A model generated the notes under the pieces. The model was given only the letters and a program-made list of their open reading frames with translations, did no database searches and was not told where the DNA came from. From Bacteroidota bacterium (lineage in GTDB: Bacteria; Bacteroidota; Bacteroidia; Flavobacteriales; Weeksellaceae): DNA of 45,128 nt. The position numbers were made by a program, and so were the translations under genes. Positions 15,235-24,255 of this stretch are shown here, piece by piece (position 1 is the stretch's first letter; each line of letters opens with the position of its first letter). The stretch is from assembly GCA_023423715.1 (NCBI GenBank), contig JAFAFC010000028.1, forward strand, positions 1 through 45,128, read 5' to 3'.

Positions 15235-16404
15235 ATGAGCCGATTTTTACTTTTTATCTTTTCTTTTTTGTGTTGTATTTGGGTTCAGGCTCAGGTGATT
15301 CAAGGAAAAACAATGACTGAAAATGGAAATCCATTAAGTCAAGTTCAGGTTTATGTTGATGGATCAAAAATCAATACGATTTCGGATGCTCAAGGTCGAT
15401 TTTCTATCGATGTAAAAGGCGTTAGCAATGCAAATCTTGTTTTTCAAAAAGAAGCCTACGAAACGAAAATTGAAAGTGTAAAATCCATGCTTGGAAAAGA
15501 GAACGAAATTCGTTTGTTGAAGTTTCAGGAAATCGAAGAAGTTCGAATTATTCCCTATACTGAAGAGGCTTACAAACGATATATTGGCTATTTCCTCAAT
15601 GAATTTTTAGGAATGGATCAAGCGAACGTTAAATTGAAAAATCCTCGAAGTTTGAAATTTTCGTACGATAAAAAGACGAAATTTCTGAAAGTAAAAGCCA
15701 AAGAACCTTTAATTATTGAAAATAAAAAATTGGGTTACACCGTTCAATACGATTTGATATCCTTTGAGACCGATTTTAATCAGCGTTTGGTTAGTTTTTA
15801 CGGAACTTCATTTTTCAAAGAACATAAAGCCAGTAAGGAATTGAAAGTAAATCGCATGAATGCTTTTTTAGGAAGTTTGCAACATTTCATTCGCTCCGTA
15901 GTTGAAAATAAAGTAGAAGCAGAAGGCTTTTGGGTGAATTACATCATCCGAATGCCGAATCCAAAATATCCAACGGCAAGTGAATTGGCCGAATTAAAAG
16001 CGTTTCAAGAAGAAGCAAAACTTCAAAAAAACCTTTTGATTCCTCAGCATATTATGGATATCAGTCGTAAAAAATCGTGGAATTCGGAGTTTGTTCAAGG
16101 TTTAACAAAAACCAAGCTTCCTGAAAGCGAATACACGAAGAAAGTAGGCAAAGATTTATATCTAACTGCAAAAGACATTCTCCAAGTGAATTACAAAAAG
16201 TTCCCATATTCCATCGAGAAAGGAAAAATAAAAAAGTCTGAACTTTCGATGGCTCAGACTTCTAATTTATACCTTGACGGTGAGACTTTTTTGCTTTTTC
16301 CAGACGGAAATACGTCGGACCCTAATCTTTTGCTTTCGGATGGCGATTTTGTAAAAAATAAAGTAGGCGAGATGCTTCCTTTAGACTACAAACTCGGAGA
16401 TTAA
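15235..16404 (+). CDS. CarboxypepD_reg-like domain protein, exported
   Basis: The 389-residue product has a signal peptide (MSRFLLFIFSFLCCIWVQAQ). A carboxypeptidase-regulatory-like beta-sandwich follows (about residues 21-95: VIQGKTMTENGNPLSQVQVYVDG, ISDAQGRFSIDV, LVFQKEAYETKI), as found at the N-terminus of TonB-dependent receptors. The rest (residues 100-389) is of unknown fold and rich in Lys, Phe and Tyr, and shows no beta-barrel TonB plug. It is therefore a stand-alone member, not a truncated SusC-type receptor. The TAA stop lies inside TTAA shared with the convergent DUF2059 gene. Confidence 0.8.
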   Translation: MSRFLLFIFSFLCCIWVQAQVIQGKTMTENGNPLSQVQVYVDGSKINTISDAQGRFSIDVKGVSNANLVFQKEAYETKIESVKSMLGKENEIRLLKFQEIEEVRIIPYTEEAYKRYIGYFLNEFLGMDQANVKLKNPRSLKFSYDKKTKFLKVKAKEPLIIENKKLGYTVQYDLISFETDFNQRLVSFYGTSFFKEHKASKELKVNRMNAFLGSLQHFIRSVVENKVEAEGFWVNYIIRMPNPKYPTASELAELKAFQEEAKLQKNLLIPQHIMDISRKKSWNSEFVQGLTKTKLPESEYTKKVGKDLYLTAKDILQVNYKKFPYSIEKGKIKKSELSMAQTSNLYLDGETFLLFPDGNTSDPNLLLSDGDFVKNKVGEMLPLDYKLGD

Positions 16405-16853
16405 TTTCGTTTTGGAGGCGGTGGTGACGAATATGTGCTATTCTCGTTGATCTTTTTTGCTATTTTTTCACCGATTTCTCTTCCCCAAACTTCTCCTACT
16501 TTGCTGGATTCAATATATAATTGAGGCATTTTGGTAATAACTGCTTGTCCCGAAGGCGTTTTATAGAAAGTAATCATATCCTCTAATTCCTTTTCATTAA
16601 AATTTTTATCATAAACTGGAATTAGTAAGTTTATTAAATCTGTTTTTGTTGCTTCATTTCGGAACTCTTTCCAAAGTTCGGGCGATGAATTCGGATAGTT
16701 TTTTTGATTCGTTTCTATAAAATAATTGATAATAACGTCCATATTTTCCATCACTTTAGTAAGAGTCATTAGCTCTTTTATTTTCTCTGTTTTCGATTGT
16801 GCGGAAAGAAAACTAAGACTTAAAATGCCAAAAACCAAAAAGAGTTTTTTCAT
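16401..16853 (-). CDS. DUF2059 family secreted protein
   Basis: This encodes 150 residues with a signal peptide (MKKLFLVFGILSLSFLSAQ). The following helical region includes the DUF2059 core (about residues 75-130), with LIPVYDKNFNEKELEDMITFYKTPSGQAVITKMP, where the FYxTPxGQA pattern is diagnostic. Function is unknown. The C-terminus is Pro-rich (SPPPPKRN). It follows hutH by 3 bases on the same strand and probably shares its transcript. Its stop overlaps that of the convergent gene by 3 bases. Confidence 0.88.
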   Translation of the reverse strand: MKKLFLVFGILSLSFLSAQSKTEKIKELMTLTKVMENMDVIINYFIETNQKNYPNSSPELWKEFRNEATKTDLINLLIPVYDKNFNEKELEDMITFYKTPSGQAVITKMPQLYIESSKVGEVWGREIGEKIAKKINENSTYSSPPPPKRN

Positions 16854-16856
16854 AGC

Positions 16857-18350
16857 TTAAGGATTAACTTTAAATTTTCTTGAACGAATAAGGTCTGCTA
16901 TTGCAAGCATGTCTTCACCGATTAATCGATCGTCTTCTAATTTCGGAACGACAGAACGAATGATATCGAAATTTTCTTCAATTATCGGTGAACATTTTGC
17001 TGGTCTTCGGAATTCTAATCCCTGCGCGGCATACATTAATTCAACCGCTAAAATATTCACTAAATTATCTAAAACTTGATTGAATTTTCTTCCCGAAATA
17101 CTTCCCATGGACACGTGATCTTCTTGTCCTAAACTTGTTGGAATGGAATCGGCTGATGCTGGGAAACAAAGCGTTTTGTTTTCTGTAACTAAAGCTGCAG
17201 AAGTATATTGTGGAATCATAAATCCAGAATTCAAACCAGAGCTTTCCGTTAATAATCTTGGTAAACCAAACTTGCCTTCCAACAAAAGATAGCTTCGTCT
17301 GTCTGAAATATTTCCTAACTCGGCTGCTGCCAAAGTTCCGTAATCCAAAGCCATGGCAAGCAATTGTCCGTGGAAATTCCCTCCAGAAATGGATTCTTCT
17401 GCGCTTAAAACAATTGGATTATCGGTTACTGAGTTTAATTCGGTTTCGGTGAGTTGTTTTAAATGTTCAAACGCATTTCGGCTCGCTCCGTGAACTTGTG
17501 GAACGCAACGCATAGAATATGGATCCTGCACTCGGCTGCAATCTACATGAGAATTCAAATTTTCAGAATCGGAAAGCAACCAACGCATACGCTCGGCCAC
17601 TTTTCTACTTCCATCAAACGGACGAATATCGTGAAGTTCCTTTTTGAATGGACTTGCAGAACCTTGATAGGCTTCAATACTCATCGCAGCGGTAAGATCG
17701 GCTAGATCTAACAAATAAGCCATTTTATCTAAACCTAGCATTGCATGCGAAAGGATAAACTGTGTTCCGTTGATTAATCCCAAGCCTTCTTTCGGGCCTA
17801 AAGTTAAAGGTTCCAATTGATGTTTTTTCAATACAGAAGCCGCGTCAGAAATGGTCTCATTTTCCCAAACTTTTCCTAATCCTAACAACGGTAAAACCAA
17901 ATGCGAAAGCGGAGCCAAATCTCCCGAAGCGCCTACAGAACCCTGTTCTGGAACAACTGGGATAATGTCTTTTTCCACCATCGTGATTAAACGCTCGATC
18001 ATATTTAATGAAACGCCCGAAAACCCTTTAGATAAAGCATGGATTTTCGAAATCATCATCATTTTCGAAAGGTCTTTGTTGATGGGTTTTCCCACGCCTA
18101 CGGAATGCGAAATAATTAAATTATGCTGTAGTTGAGCTGTTTCTTCATCAGAAATTTTCGTATCACAAAGCGGTCCAAAACCAGTATTAATACCGTAAAC
18201 GGTGCGGTCTGAAGCTACAATTTCGGCTACATTTTTTTGAGATTTTGTGATTTTTGCTTTGGCTTCATCGTTAAGGATAATTTGTTCTTTTCCCTGATTA
18301 ATGTTGATAATATCTTGAATTTCTAACTGGTCAATCCCAAAATTTTTCAT
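16857..18350 (-). CDS. hutH: Histidine ammonia-lyase
   Basis: The 497-residue enzyme deaminates histidine to urocanate, the first step of histidine degradation. The MIO cofactor tripeptide Ala141-Ser142-Gly143 lies in GSVGASGDLAPLSH at the canonical position. Tyr52 (TVYGINTGFGP) and His82 (ISHSVGVGKP) match catalytic residues of the family. The C-terminal half has SISGGNFHGQ and QYTSAALVTENK. Phenylalanine ammonia-lyases share the fold; the HSVG segment favours a histidine substrate. No other hut genes lie nearby. The DUF2059 gene is 3 bases downstream. Confidence 0.95.
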   Translation of the reverse strand: MKNFGIDQLEIQDIININQGKEQIILNDEAKAKITKSQKNVAEIVASDRTVYGINTGFGPLCDTKISDEETAQLQHNLIISHSVGVGKPINKDLSKMMMISKIHALSKGFSGVSLNMIERLITMVEKDIIPVVPEQGSVGASGDLAPLSHLVLPLLGLGKVWENETISDAASVLKKHQLEPLTLGPKEGLGLINGTQFILSHAMLGLDKMAYLLDLADLTAAMSIEAYQGSASPFKKELHDIRPFDGSRKVAERMRWLLSDSENLNSHVDCSRVQDPYSMRCVPQVHGASRNAFEHLKQLTETELNSVTDNPIVLSAEESISGGNFHGQLLAMALDYGTLAAAELGNISDRRSYLLLEGKFGLPRLLTESSGLNSGFMIPQYTSAALVTENKTLCFPASADSIPTSLGQEDHVSMGSISGRKFNQVLDNLVNILAVELMYAAQGLEFRRPAKCSPIIEENFDIIRSVVPKLEDDRLIGEDMLAIADLIRSRKFKVNP

Positions 18351-18453
18351 AATTTTTCTACTAAATAAGTTGTAGTAAATATCGTGATTTTCTCGCTCAT
18401 GCCAAATCTTTGGTTTAAGTTCGTAGGAAAGTCGTTCTTTTTAGAGATAATTG

Positions 18454-18461
18454 TACCTTTG
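18454..18461 (+). promoter_or_regulatory. Putative -7 box of uvrC
   Basis: TACCTTTG matches TAnnTTTG and ends only 5 bases before the uvrC ATG (18467), so the transcript could be leaderless or nearly so. Confidence 0.45.
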
Positions 18462-18466
18462 TTTAT

Positions 18467-20257
18467 ATGAATTCAAATTTGGAGCTTCAGCTAAAAACGT
18501 TACCCTCAGAGCCGGGAGTTTATCGCTATTTCGATAAAAATGAACAGCTTTTGTATGTTGGGAAGGCTAAAAATTTGAAGAAACGGGTTTTGTCATATTT
18601 CAACAAAAACTTGCCTGGTTATCGAACTCGAATTATGGTGAAGAAAATTCACCGTCTCGAAACCACGATTGTTCCTAGTGAATACGATGCTTTGCTGTTA
18701 GAAAATAACCTGATAAAAGAGCATAATCCGTATTACAACGTGATGCTCAAGGATGACAAAACCTATCCTTGGATTTGCATTAAAAACGAAGATTTTCCTC
18801 GTATTTTTCTTACTCGAACTCGTATTAAAGACGGTTCCGAGTATTTTGGACCGTACGCGAAAGTTCGCCCTGCTCGCGTTTTGTTAGATACGATAAAGCA
18901 ACTGTACAAAATTCGATCGTGTAATTTGAATCTCGATCCTGAAAAAATTGAGGAAGGAAAGTTTAAAGTTTGTTTGGAGTTTCACATTAAGAATTGCAAA
19001 GGGCCTTGTGAAGGTTTCGAAACCAAAAAAGCATACGATAAAAAGATTGATGCGATTCGCGGAATTGTCAAAGGAGACTTCCGATTGGCGCGCAATTATT
19101 TGGTGGAAGAAATGACCAGTTTTGCCGCGAATTTAGAGTTTGAAAATGCCCAAATGGTCAAAGAACGTTTGGATGTTTTAGAGGATTATCAAGCGCGAAA
19201 TACGGTTGTAAATCCGAATATTGATGATGTTGATGTTTTTGGAATGACCAGTGATGAAACCGCCGCGTATGTGAATTATTTTAAAATTCGAAACGGAAAT
19301 ATCATCCAGAGTTTCACGACAGAGATAAAGAAAATTATTGATGAATCGGATGAAGATATTATGGAAGAAGCATTAATTGAAATCCGACAAAAATTCAATT
19401 CTGATTCCAAAGAAATCTTATTACCATTCCATCTTTCGGTAGAAATTCCGAATGTAAAATTAATCGTTCCCAAAGTCGGTGATAAAAAGAGAATTGTAGA
19501 GCTTTCTGAGAAAAATGCGAAAGAATATCGCATTGAAAAGCTGAAGCAAGTTCAAATTGTCGATCCTGAACGACACACGAATCGAATTATGGCGGAAATG
19601 CAATCGTTATTGCGAATGCCTGTTGAGCCTCGTCATATTGAAGGTTTTGATAACTCCAATATTCAAGGAACCAATCCGGTTTCGGCTTGTGTGGTGTTTA
19701 AAGATGGGAAGCCAAGCAAAGCCGATTATCGTATTTTTCACCCCAAAACGGTTGAAGGAGCGAATGATTTTGCAACGATGGAAGAAGTGATTTATCGTCG
19801 CTACAAACGCTTATTGGATGAAGATGAACCCTTGCCACAATTGATTTTGATTGATGGTGGGAAGGGGCAACTTTCTTCGGCAGTAAAAAGTCTGAAGTTA
19901 TTAGGTTTGTACGGAAAAATAACGATTATAGGGATCGCAAAACGTTTGGAAGAATTGTATTTTCCTGAAGATCCGATTCCATTGTATTTGGATAAAAAAT
20001 CAGAAACGCTTAAGATTTTACAGCGTGTTCGTGATGAAGCGCACCGTTTTGGTGTTCGGCATCATCGTACCCGACGAAAAAATTCAACCATCCAGTCGGA
20101 GTTGGAAGAGATTCCGGGTGTTGGTCCGAAATCCATCGAAATGCTTTTAAAGAAATTAAAATCAGTAAAACGAGTGCGCGAATCGAGCGTAGAAACCTTA
20201 GAAGAAATTTTGGGAAAAAGTAAAGCCCAATTGGTTTGGGCCTACTTTAATTCATAA
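18467..20257 (+). CDS. uvrC: Excinuclease ABC subunit C
   Basis: The 596-residue UvrC makes both incisions in nucleotide excision repair after UvrA/UvrB recognise damage. The domains run in order: GIY-YIG nuclease (about residues 12-90; PGVYRYFDKNEQLLYVGKAKNL at 15-36), a Cys-containing region (CNLNLDPEKI, CLEFHIKNCKGPCEG), a UvrB-interacting UVR motif (about 200-235), the RNase H-like C-terminal nuclease (IEGFDNSNIQGTNPVSACVVF, LILIDGGKGQLSSA) and the C-terminal helix-hairpin-helix pair (IPGVGPKSIEMLLKK). Length is typical. It ends in a strong hairpin. Confidence 0.97.
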   Translation: MNSNLELQLKTLPSEPGVYRYFDKNEQLLYVGKAKNLKKRVLSYFNKNLPGYRTRIMVKKIHRLETTIVPSEYDALLLENNLIKEHNPYYNVMLKDDKTYPWICIKNEDFPRIFLTRTRIKDGSEYFGPYAKVRPARVLLDTIKQLYKIRSCNLNLDPEKIEEGKFKVCLEFHIKNCKGPCEGFETKKAYDKKIDAIRGIVKGDFRLARNYLVEEMTSFAANLEFENAQMVKERLDVLEDYQARNTVVNPNIDDVDVFGMTSDETAAYVNYFKIRNGNIIQSFTTEIKKIIDESDEDIMEEALIEIRQKFNSDSKEILLPFHLSVEIPNVKLIVPKVGDKKRIVELSEKNAKEYRIEKLKQVQIVDPERHTNRIMAEMQSLLRMPVEPRHIEGFDNSNIQGTNPVSACVVFKDGKPSKADYRIFHPKTVEGANDFATMEEVIYRRYKRLLDEDEPLPQLILIDGGKGQLSSAVKSLKLLGLYGKITIIGIAKRLEELYFPEDPIPLYLDKKSETLKILQRVRDEAHRFGVRHHRTRRKNSTIQSELEEIPGVGPKSIEMLLKKLKSVKRVRESSVETLEEILGKSKAQLVWAYFNS

Positions 20258-20286
20258 AAAAACTCGGAATCTAGTTCCGAGTTTTT
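20258..20286. terminator. Bidirectional terminator after uvrC
   Basis: A 9-bp stem (AACTCGGAA/TTCCGAGTT; 20261-20269 with 20275-20283) with loop TCTAG is flanked by A and T runs. It serves uvrC and the convergent gene that ends at 20289. Confidence 0.85.
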
Positions 20287-20288
20287 GT

Positions 20289-21104
20289 TTATTTCTGTTT
20301 TAAAACGAGATTCTGCGTTTTTCCACTCGCATCCGTCGTTTCAATAACCAAATTTCCACTTTCTAAATATCCAAATGTTGATGTTCCATCGCCCATTTGA
20401 ACTCGGAAAACATCTGCTTTTGATGTGTTTTTAAAAGTTGCAAAAGGAACGTTGCTATCGTTGCTCACCAAAATGAATTGATCACTTCCTAATTGAACTT
20501 TCTGATATTCTTTATCTCCAAAAACAAACGCTTGGACGCCTGGCGCTGTTGTTGATTTCACAGTCGTTGTAGTGCTTTGGCTTTGAGCAACCGGAGCCGT
20601 TGTTTCTCTAATTTTTTCAGGTTGTTGTGTAACTGTTTTTGCAGGAGTTAACGGAGTTGCAGCAATCATTACTTTCGGTTGATTGGCTTCATTTGGGTTG
20701 GATGACGGCATTTCTTTCATCGAAATTCGCAACGCATCTGGAAAACCTTTGTCAAAATCTTTGATCATCGAAGTCCCTTTATTTTCTCCAAGAACTCGGT
20801 TCTGGCAATCGGTAAAACGTACCGTCACACGATTACGCATCATATTCGAATTGTCCAAAATCTCCGCTTTCGCAACACTGCATGGGTTGGATGCCAAGAG
20901 TTCTGGCAAAACACCATTTTCATCTTGAATAACAATGTATTGTCTCGACGTTAATTGCGCTTTCAATAATTGTGGAAGCTTATAATCACCCTTCGGAAAT
21001 TCTTTTGAAGATGGCGTAATGTAAACGTATTTGTAATCGGAAACACTTTGAGCTGACAAAGCAATTGTTGCTAAAATCCCGATTAATGAAGTTAATTTTT
21101 TCAT
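20289..21104 (-). CDS. Secreted protein of unknown function downstream of the PorV-like gene
   Basis: This encodes 271 residues with a signal peptide (MKKLTSLIGILATIALSAQ). Residues 20-125 form a domain with KYVYITPSSKEFPKGDYKLP, SRQYIVIQDENG and RVTVRFTDCQNRVLGENKG. A Thr/Gln/Pro-rich linker follows (residues 145-190). The C-terminal beta-rich domain of about 75 residues includes FVFGDKEYQKVQLG. Two Cys residues (NPCSV and TDCQN) could pair. It starts 14 bases after the PorV2-like gene and is probably co-transcribed with it; a link to the cell envelope or T9SS is an inference from this position only. Confidence 0.72.
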   Translation of the reverse strand: MKKLTSLIGILATIALSAQSVSDYKYVYITPSSKEFPKGDYKLPQLLKAQLTSRQYIVIQDENGVLPELLASNPCSVAKAEILDNSNMMRNRVTVRFTDCQNRVLGENKGTSMIKDFDKGFPDALRISMKEMPSSNPNEANQPKVMIAATPLTPAKTVTQQPEKIRETTAPVAQSQSTTTTVKSTTAPGVQAFVFGDKEYQKVQLGSDQFILVSNDSNVPFATFKNTSKADVFRVQMGDGTSTFGYLESGNLVIETTDASGKTQNLVLKQK

Positions 21105-21118
21105 TGGATATATGCTAT

Positions 21119-22201
21119 TTAATTTCTGAATTTACCCATGTCCAAACGTAAAGAGAAAAAGTTCGAATAGAAATTAGAACCTCCAATTCCGGAGTTGGTA
21201 ATGGCGTAATCCAAAGTTAGTCCTTTATACTGAATTCCGATTCCTGCGCTAGGCTGGAAGGAAACTTTTCTTTTTAGATCTTCAATATCGGTAATATTTT
21301 GAAATCGATTAACTCCTAAACGAACAAATATTAAATCTTGAAATTTTAATTCGGCTCCTGCATAAGGTGAAATACTTGCAAAATCGGTTGAAATTAAAGC
21401 CGCGGTTTTTGCAAAATCCACATTAATTCCCGCTTCAGGAAGTAATTCTAAATCCCGATTAAGTTCGAAATTTTTACTAACGCCAAAGTTCAATTTCGGC
21501 ATGGTTAATTCCATTTTATCTTTTGGTGCAGGGTTAAATTCTTCACCATTAACTACCGTTGAAAGCTTTTCCTGATTCACTTTCCAGAAATTCACGGTCG
21601 TCGTGATATCACGAATCATACCACCAATTTTCCAATTGCTTTCTGTGGTGTAAATTCCACCTAAATCAAATCCAAAGCCGAAACCGCTCGCAAATTTTCC
21701 CACATTTCGGTAAACCAATTTTGCGTTAACTCCTAAGCTAATTTTTTGATTTCCACCCGGATGGAAACCGTAAGAAATGATTCCTGCATAATCCGCTTGA
21801 GAGAATTTCGAAATTTTATCGTAATCGATATTTCCTTCGCTATCAATCATTTGCGTTGTGTTGAGAATGTTGTCAATTCCCAATCGAACAACCGAGATTC
21901 CTAAAACGCCTCCTTCGTTATCTAAAGGTTTGGCAAAGGCTATATAATCGTACTTTGCAATAGATTCAAAATATTCTGCGTGCATTGCCGCACCTTGCCA
22001 ATCTCGTTCTACACCCGTTAAACCAGCGGGATTCCACATCGGGGCATATACATCATCCTGATTGCTAATTACGGCTCCACCCATGGCTAATCCACGCGCA
22101 CCAGCACCAATATTGAGAAACTCATTGGAGTATTTACGCACGATTTGTGCGTTATAAAAAGTAGTGATGCAAAGAAGGAAAAAAAGTATCTTTTTTTTCA
22201 T
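21119..22201 (-). CDS. PorV/PorQ family outer-membrane protein (PorV2-like)
   Basis: The start is taken at the ATG at 22201 (MKKKILFFLLCITTFYNAQ, 360 residues), which gives a good signal peptide. An upstream ATG at 22216 would add five residues and overlap the transporter gene. The mature protein starts KYSNEFLNIGAGARGLAMGG, the hallmark of the PorV/PorQ/OmpP1-like family, followed by NQDDVYAPMWNPAGL. A 14-strand outer-membrane beta-barrel is expected. PorV proper is the T9SS outer-membrane shuttle; this sequence looks more like the second, less studied type annotated PorV2. It lies 4 bases downstream of the EamA gene. Confidence 0.85.
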   Translation of the reverse strand: MKKKILFFLLCITTFYNAQIVRKYSNEFLNIGAGARGLAMGGAVISNQDDVYAPMWNPAGLTGVERDWQGAAMHAEYFESIAKYDYIAFAKPLDNEGGVLGISVVRLGIDNILNTTQMIDSEGNIDYDKISKFSQADYAGIISYGFHPGGNQKISLGVNAKLVYRNVGKFASGFGFGFDLGGIYTTESNWKIGGMIRDITTTVNFWKVNQEKLSTVVNGEEFNPAPKDKMELTMPKLNFGVSKNFELNRDLELLPEAGINVDFAKTAALISTDFASISPYAGAELKFQDLIFVRLGVNRFQNITDIEDLKRKVSFQPSAGIGIQYKGLTLDYAITNSGIGGSNFYSNFFSLRLDMGKFRN

Positions 22202-22205
22202 GAAT

Positions 22206-23093
22206 TTAATTTTCAATCGGTGTTTTCACTTTCTTCTTTGTTTTGAAATAGCCATTTGCAAAGATGGATAAAATCATTACTAACGAAGCTCCGTAGAAAA
22301 CGGGGGTCATGTGTTCTGACGCTCCAAAGATAAAAAACGCTAAGATAATCCCGTACACCGGTTCTAAATTAACCGTTAAAATTAAAGTAAACGGAGAAAT
22401 ATATTTCATCAAATTAACGCTTTCAAGCATTGGGTAGGCTGTAAAAACACTTGCCAACAAGACTATTAACGCTAAATCTTTCCAACTTATTTCATGGAAT
22501 TCAACAATTTTTCCCGTTGCTGCAAAAAACAATGAAATGATGAGCCAGCCACCGAAAATTTCATAGAAAATTATATTTGATGATGAGGTTTTTCCATAAA
22601 TTTTTCCATTCAAAACGGAGAAAATAGTTCCGAAAAGGGCGCAGAAAACCCCAGCGATAATTCCTTCTTTATAGCTCATTTCGGCTTTAAAAATAAAGGA
22701 AATACAGATGACGATGATAATTCCAATGATGATTTCAACAGGATCAATCTTCCGTTTAAAAATAAGCGGTTCCAAAACTGATGCAAAAAGTGTGGATAGT
22801 GATAAGCAGGAAAGCGCTATCGATACGTTGGAAACCTTAATGGAATAAAAAAATAAGAGCCAATGTGCACCCATAAAGGCACCAATTCCGAATAATTGAA
22901 AAAGAAGTTTCTTGGAAATCTTTAGCGATTGTTTTAAAATAAATCGATTGAAAATATACAGAAACAAGGCTGCAAAAAGCATTCTGTAGAAAACCAATTT
23001 GTAAGCGTCCGTTTGGATGAGTTTACCCAAAATTGCCGTAAATCCCCAAAGGAAAACAATTAAATGAAGTCGGAAAATAGCTGATTTGAACAT
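22206..23093 (-). CDS. EamA (DMT superfamily) transporter
   Basis: The 295-residue inner-membrane protein has ten hydrophobic segments arranged as two EamA repeats (about residues 5-140 and 150-285). It shows typical pieces such as HLIVFLWGFTAILGKL at the N-terminus, GAHWLLFFYSIKVSNVS and ISPFTLILTVNLEPVYGIIL. DMT members export amino acids, nucleosides or other small metabolites; the substrate cannot be read from sequence. A TAGTTTTG box lies 15 bases upstream. It heads a three-gene minus-strand group with the PorV2-like gene (4-base gap) and a secreted protein. Confidence 0.93.
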   Translation of the reverse strand: MFKSAIFRLHLIVFLWGFTAILGKLIQTDAYKLVFYRMLFAALFLYIFNRFILKQSLKISKKLLFQLFGIGAFMGAHWLLFFYSIKVSNVSIALSCLSLSTLFASVLEPLIFKRKIDPVEIIIGIIIVICISFIFKAEMSYKEGIIAGVFCALFGTIFSVLNGKIYGKTSSSNIIFYEIFGGWLIISLFFAATGKIVEFHEISWKDLALIVLLASVFTAYPMLESVNLMKYISPFTLILTVNLEPVYGIILAFFIFGASEHMTPVFYGASLVMILSIFANGYFKTKKKVKTPIEN

Positions 23094-23108
23094 AATTGAA
23101 ACTTAATG

Positions 23109-23116
23109 CAAAACTA
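23109..23116 (-). promoter_or_regulatory. Putative -7 box of the EamA operon
   Basis: TAGTTTTG on the minus strand matches TAnnTTTG and lies 15 bases before the EamA start codon (23093). No clear -33 box is seen. Confidence 0.4.
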
Positions 23117-23170
23117 TCATTTATATTATAATAAATCGCTCCATTTTTCGGGGAAAAAGGCGTAAAATTT

Positions 23171-23178
23171 TATCTTTG
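23171..23178 (+). promoter_or_regulatory. Putative promoter of the Gfo/Idh/MocA gene
   Basis: TATCTTTG matches TAnnTTTG, 16 bases before the ATG at 23195. TTCG at 23147-23150 lies exactly 20 bases upstream and differs from TTTG at one base. Together with 23109-23116 it forms a divergent promoter pair. Confidence 0.5.
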
Positions 23179-23194
23179 TAAAAAATCTTTCAGT

Positions 23195-24253
23195 ATGCAG
23201 TTGATACAAGTTGGGCTTTGCGCTTTTGGAATGAGTGGACGTGTTTTTCATGCGCCGTTTTTTAAGGAACATCCGGGATTTCATTTGGCTGGTATTGTTG
23301 AGCGTTCTAAAAACGATTCGCAAGAAAAATATTCAGATTCTACAATTTATCGAAGTGTTGAAGAACTTCTTGCTAATCCAGATATTGAATTGGTTGTGGT
23401 GAATACGCCCGTTCAAACGCATTTTGACTATTGCAAAATGGCCATTGAAGCGGGGAAAAACGTTATTGTTGAAAAACCGTTTACTGTAAATTCTGCCGAA
23501 GCAAAAGAATTGGTTGCTTTAGCGGAATCAAAAGGTGTTTTTCTGAGTGTTTTTCAGAATCGTCGCTTTGATCGAGATTTTTTACAAGCGGAATCTGTTT
23601 TAAAGGAAGGTATTTTAGGTGAAATCAAAGAAGTGGAAATTCGGTTTGATCGTTTCCGAACGTATGCAGGATCCAAAATTCACAAAGAAGATCCCAATTT
23701 GCCGGGTTCTGGAGCTTTGCACGATTTGGGAACGCATTTAATTGATCAAGCGGTTGTTTTATTTGGAAAGCCGAATTCTGTTTTTGCTGATGTTTTTTCG
23801 ATGAAAGGAAAAGCTTTTGCAAATGATTATTTTGAAATTTTATTAGCGTATTCTGATGAAAAACGAGTGCGTTTAAAAGCGTCTGTTTTTGCAAAAGAAG
23901 ATCATGATGCCTATAAACTTTTTGGTTCCAAAGGTTGTTTTCTTCAGGAACGATCGGATAATCAGGAGAATGAGTTGGTAGCGGGAGCAATTCCTACGTT
24001 TAATGAAGAGTGGACAATTCCTTTGATTAAACCAGATGGAATTCTCAATTTGGTTTTAGAGAATGGAAATGAAATTCGAAATGAATCGATCAGTTCGCCC
24101 GGAAATTACATGCATTATTTTCAAGAAATTTATGAGCATATCGTTTTTGGAAAAGCGTTACCATCACCAGCTTCCGAGATTGTAATCAATATGGAGCTAG
24201 TGGATGCAGCTTTGCAAAGTTCAAGAGAAAAAAGGTGGATTCCGTTTAGTTAA
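23195..24253 (+). CDS. Gfo/Idh/MocA family oxidoreductase
   Basis: The 352-residue NAD(P)-dependent oxidoreductase has a Rossmann domain (residues 1-120). The dinucleotide-binding loop is CAFGMSGRVFHAPF rather than the standard GxGxxG, a form typical of the YdgJ/YhhX-like branch. The catalytic EKPF lysine is Lys94 (VIVEKPFTVN). The second, alpha/beta domain includes GSGALHDLGTHLIDQAV, with the conserved Asp and His. The substrate, probably a polyol or sugar derivative, is unknown. It is cytosolic. The stop lies 2 bases from the stop of the convergent ABC-F gene, with no terminator between. Confidence 0.93.
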   Translation: MQLIQVGLCAFGMSGRVFHAPFFKEHPGFHLAGIVERSKNDSQEKYSDSTIYRSVEELLANPDIELVVVNTPVQTHFDYCKMAIEAGKNVIVEKPFTVNSAEAKELVALAESKGVFLSVFQNRRFDRDFLQAESVLKEGILGEIKEVEIRFDRFRTYAGSKIHKEDPNLPGSGALHDLGTHLIDQAVVLFGKPNSVFADVFSMKGKAFANDYFEILLAYSDEKRVRLKASVFAKEDHDAYKLFGSKGCFLQERSDNQENELVAGAIPTFNEEWTIPLIKPDGILNLVLENGNEIRNESISSPGNYMHYFQEIYEHIVFGKALPSPASEIVINMELVDAALQSSREKRWIPFS

Positions 24254-24255
24254 AT

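Noticed and set aside
18352..18386. Weak inverted repeat TACTA/TAGTA upstream of hutH
   Set aside because: The arms are only five bases and imperfect in an AT-rich region, so chance is a sufficient explanation.
20225..20243. Small inverted repeat GCCCAA/TTGGGC near the end of uvrC
   Set aside because: It lies inside conserved UvrC coding sequence before the stop and the true terminator is at 20258-20286.
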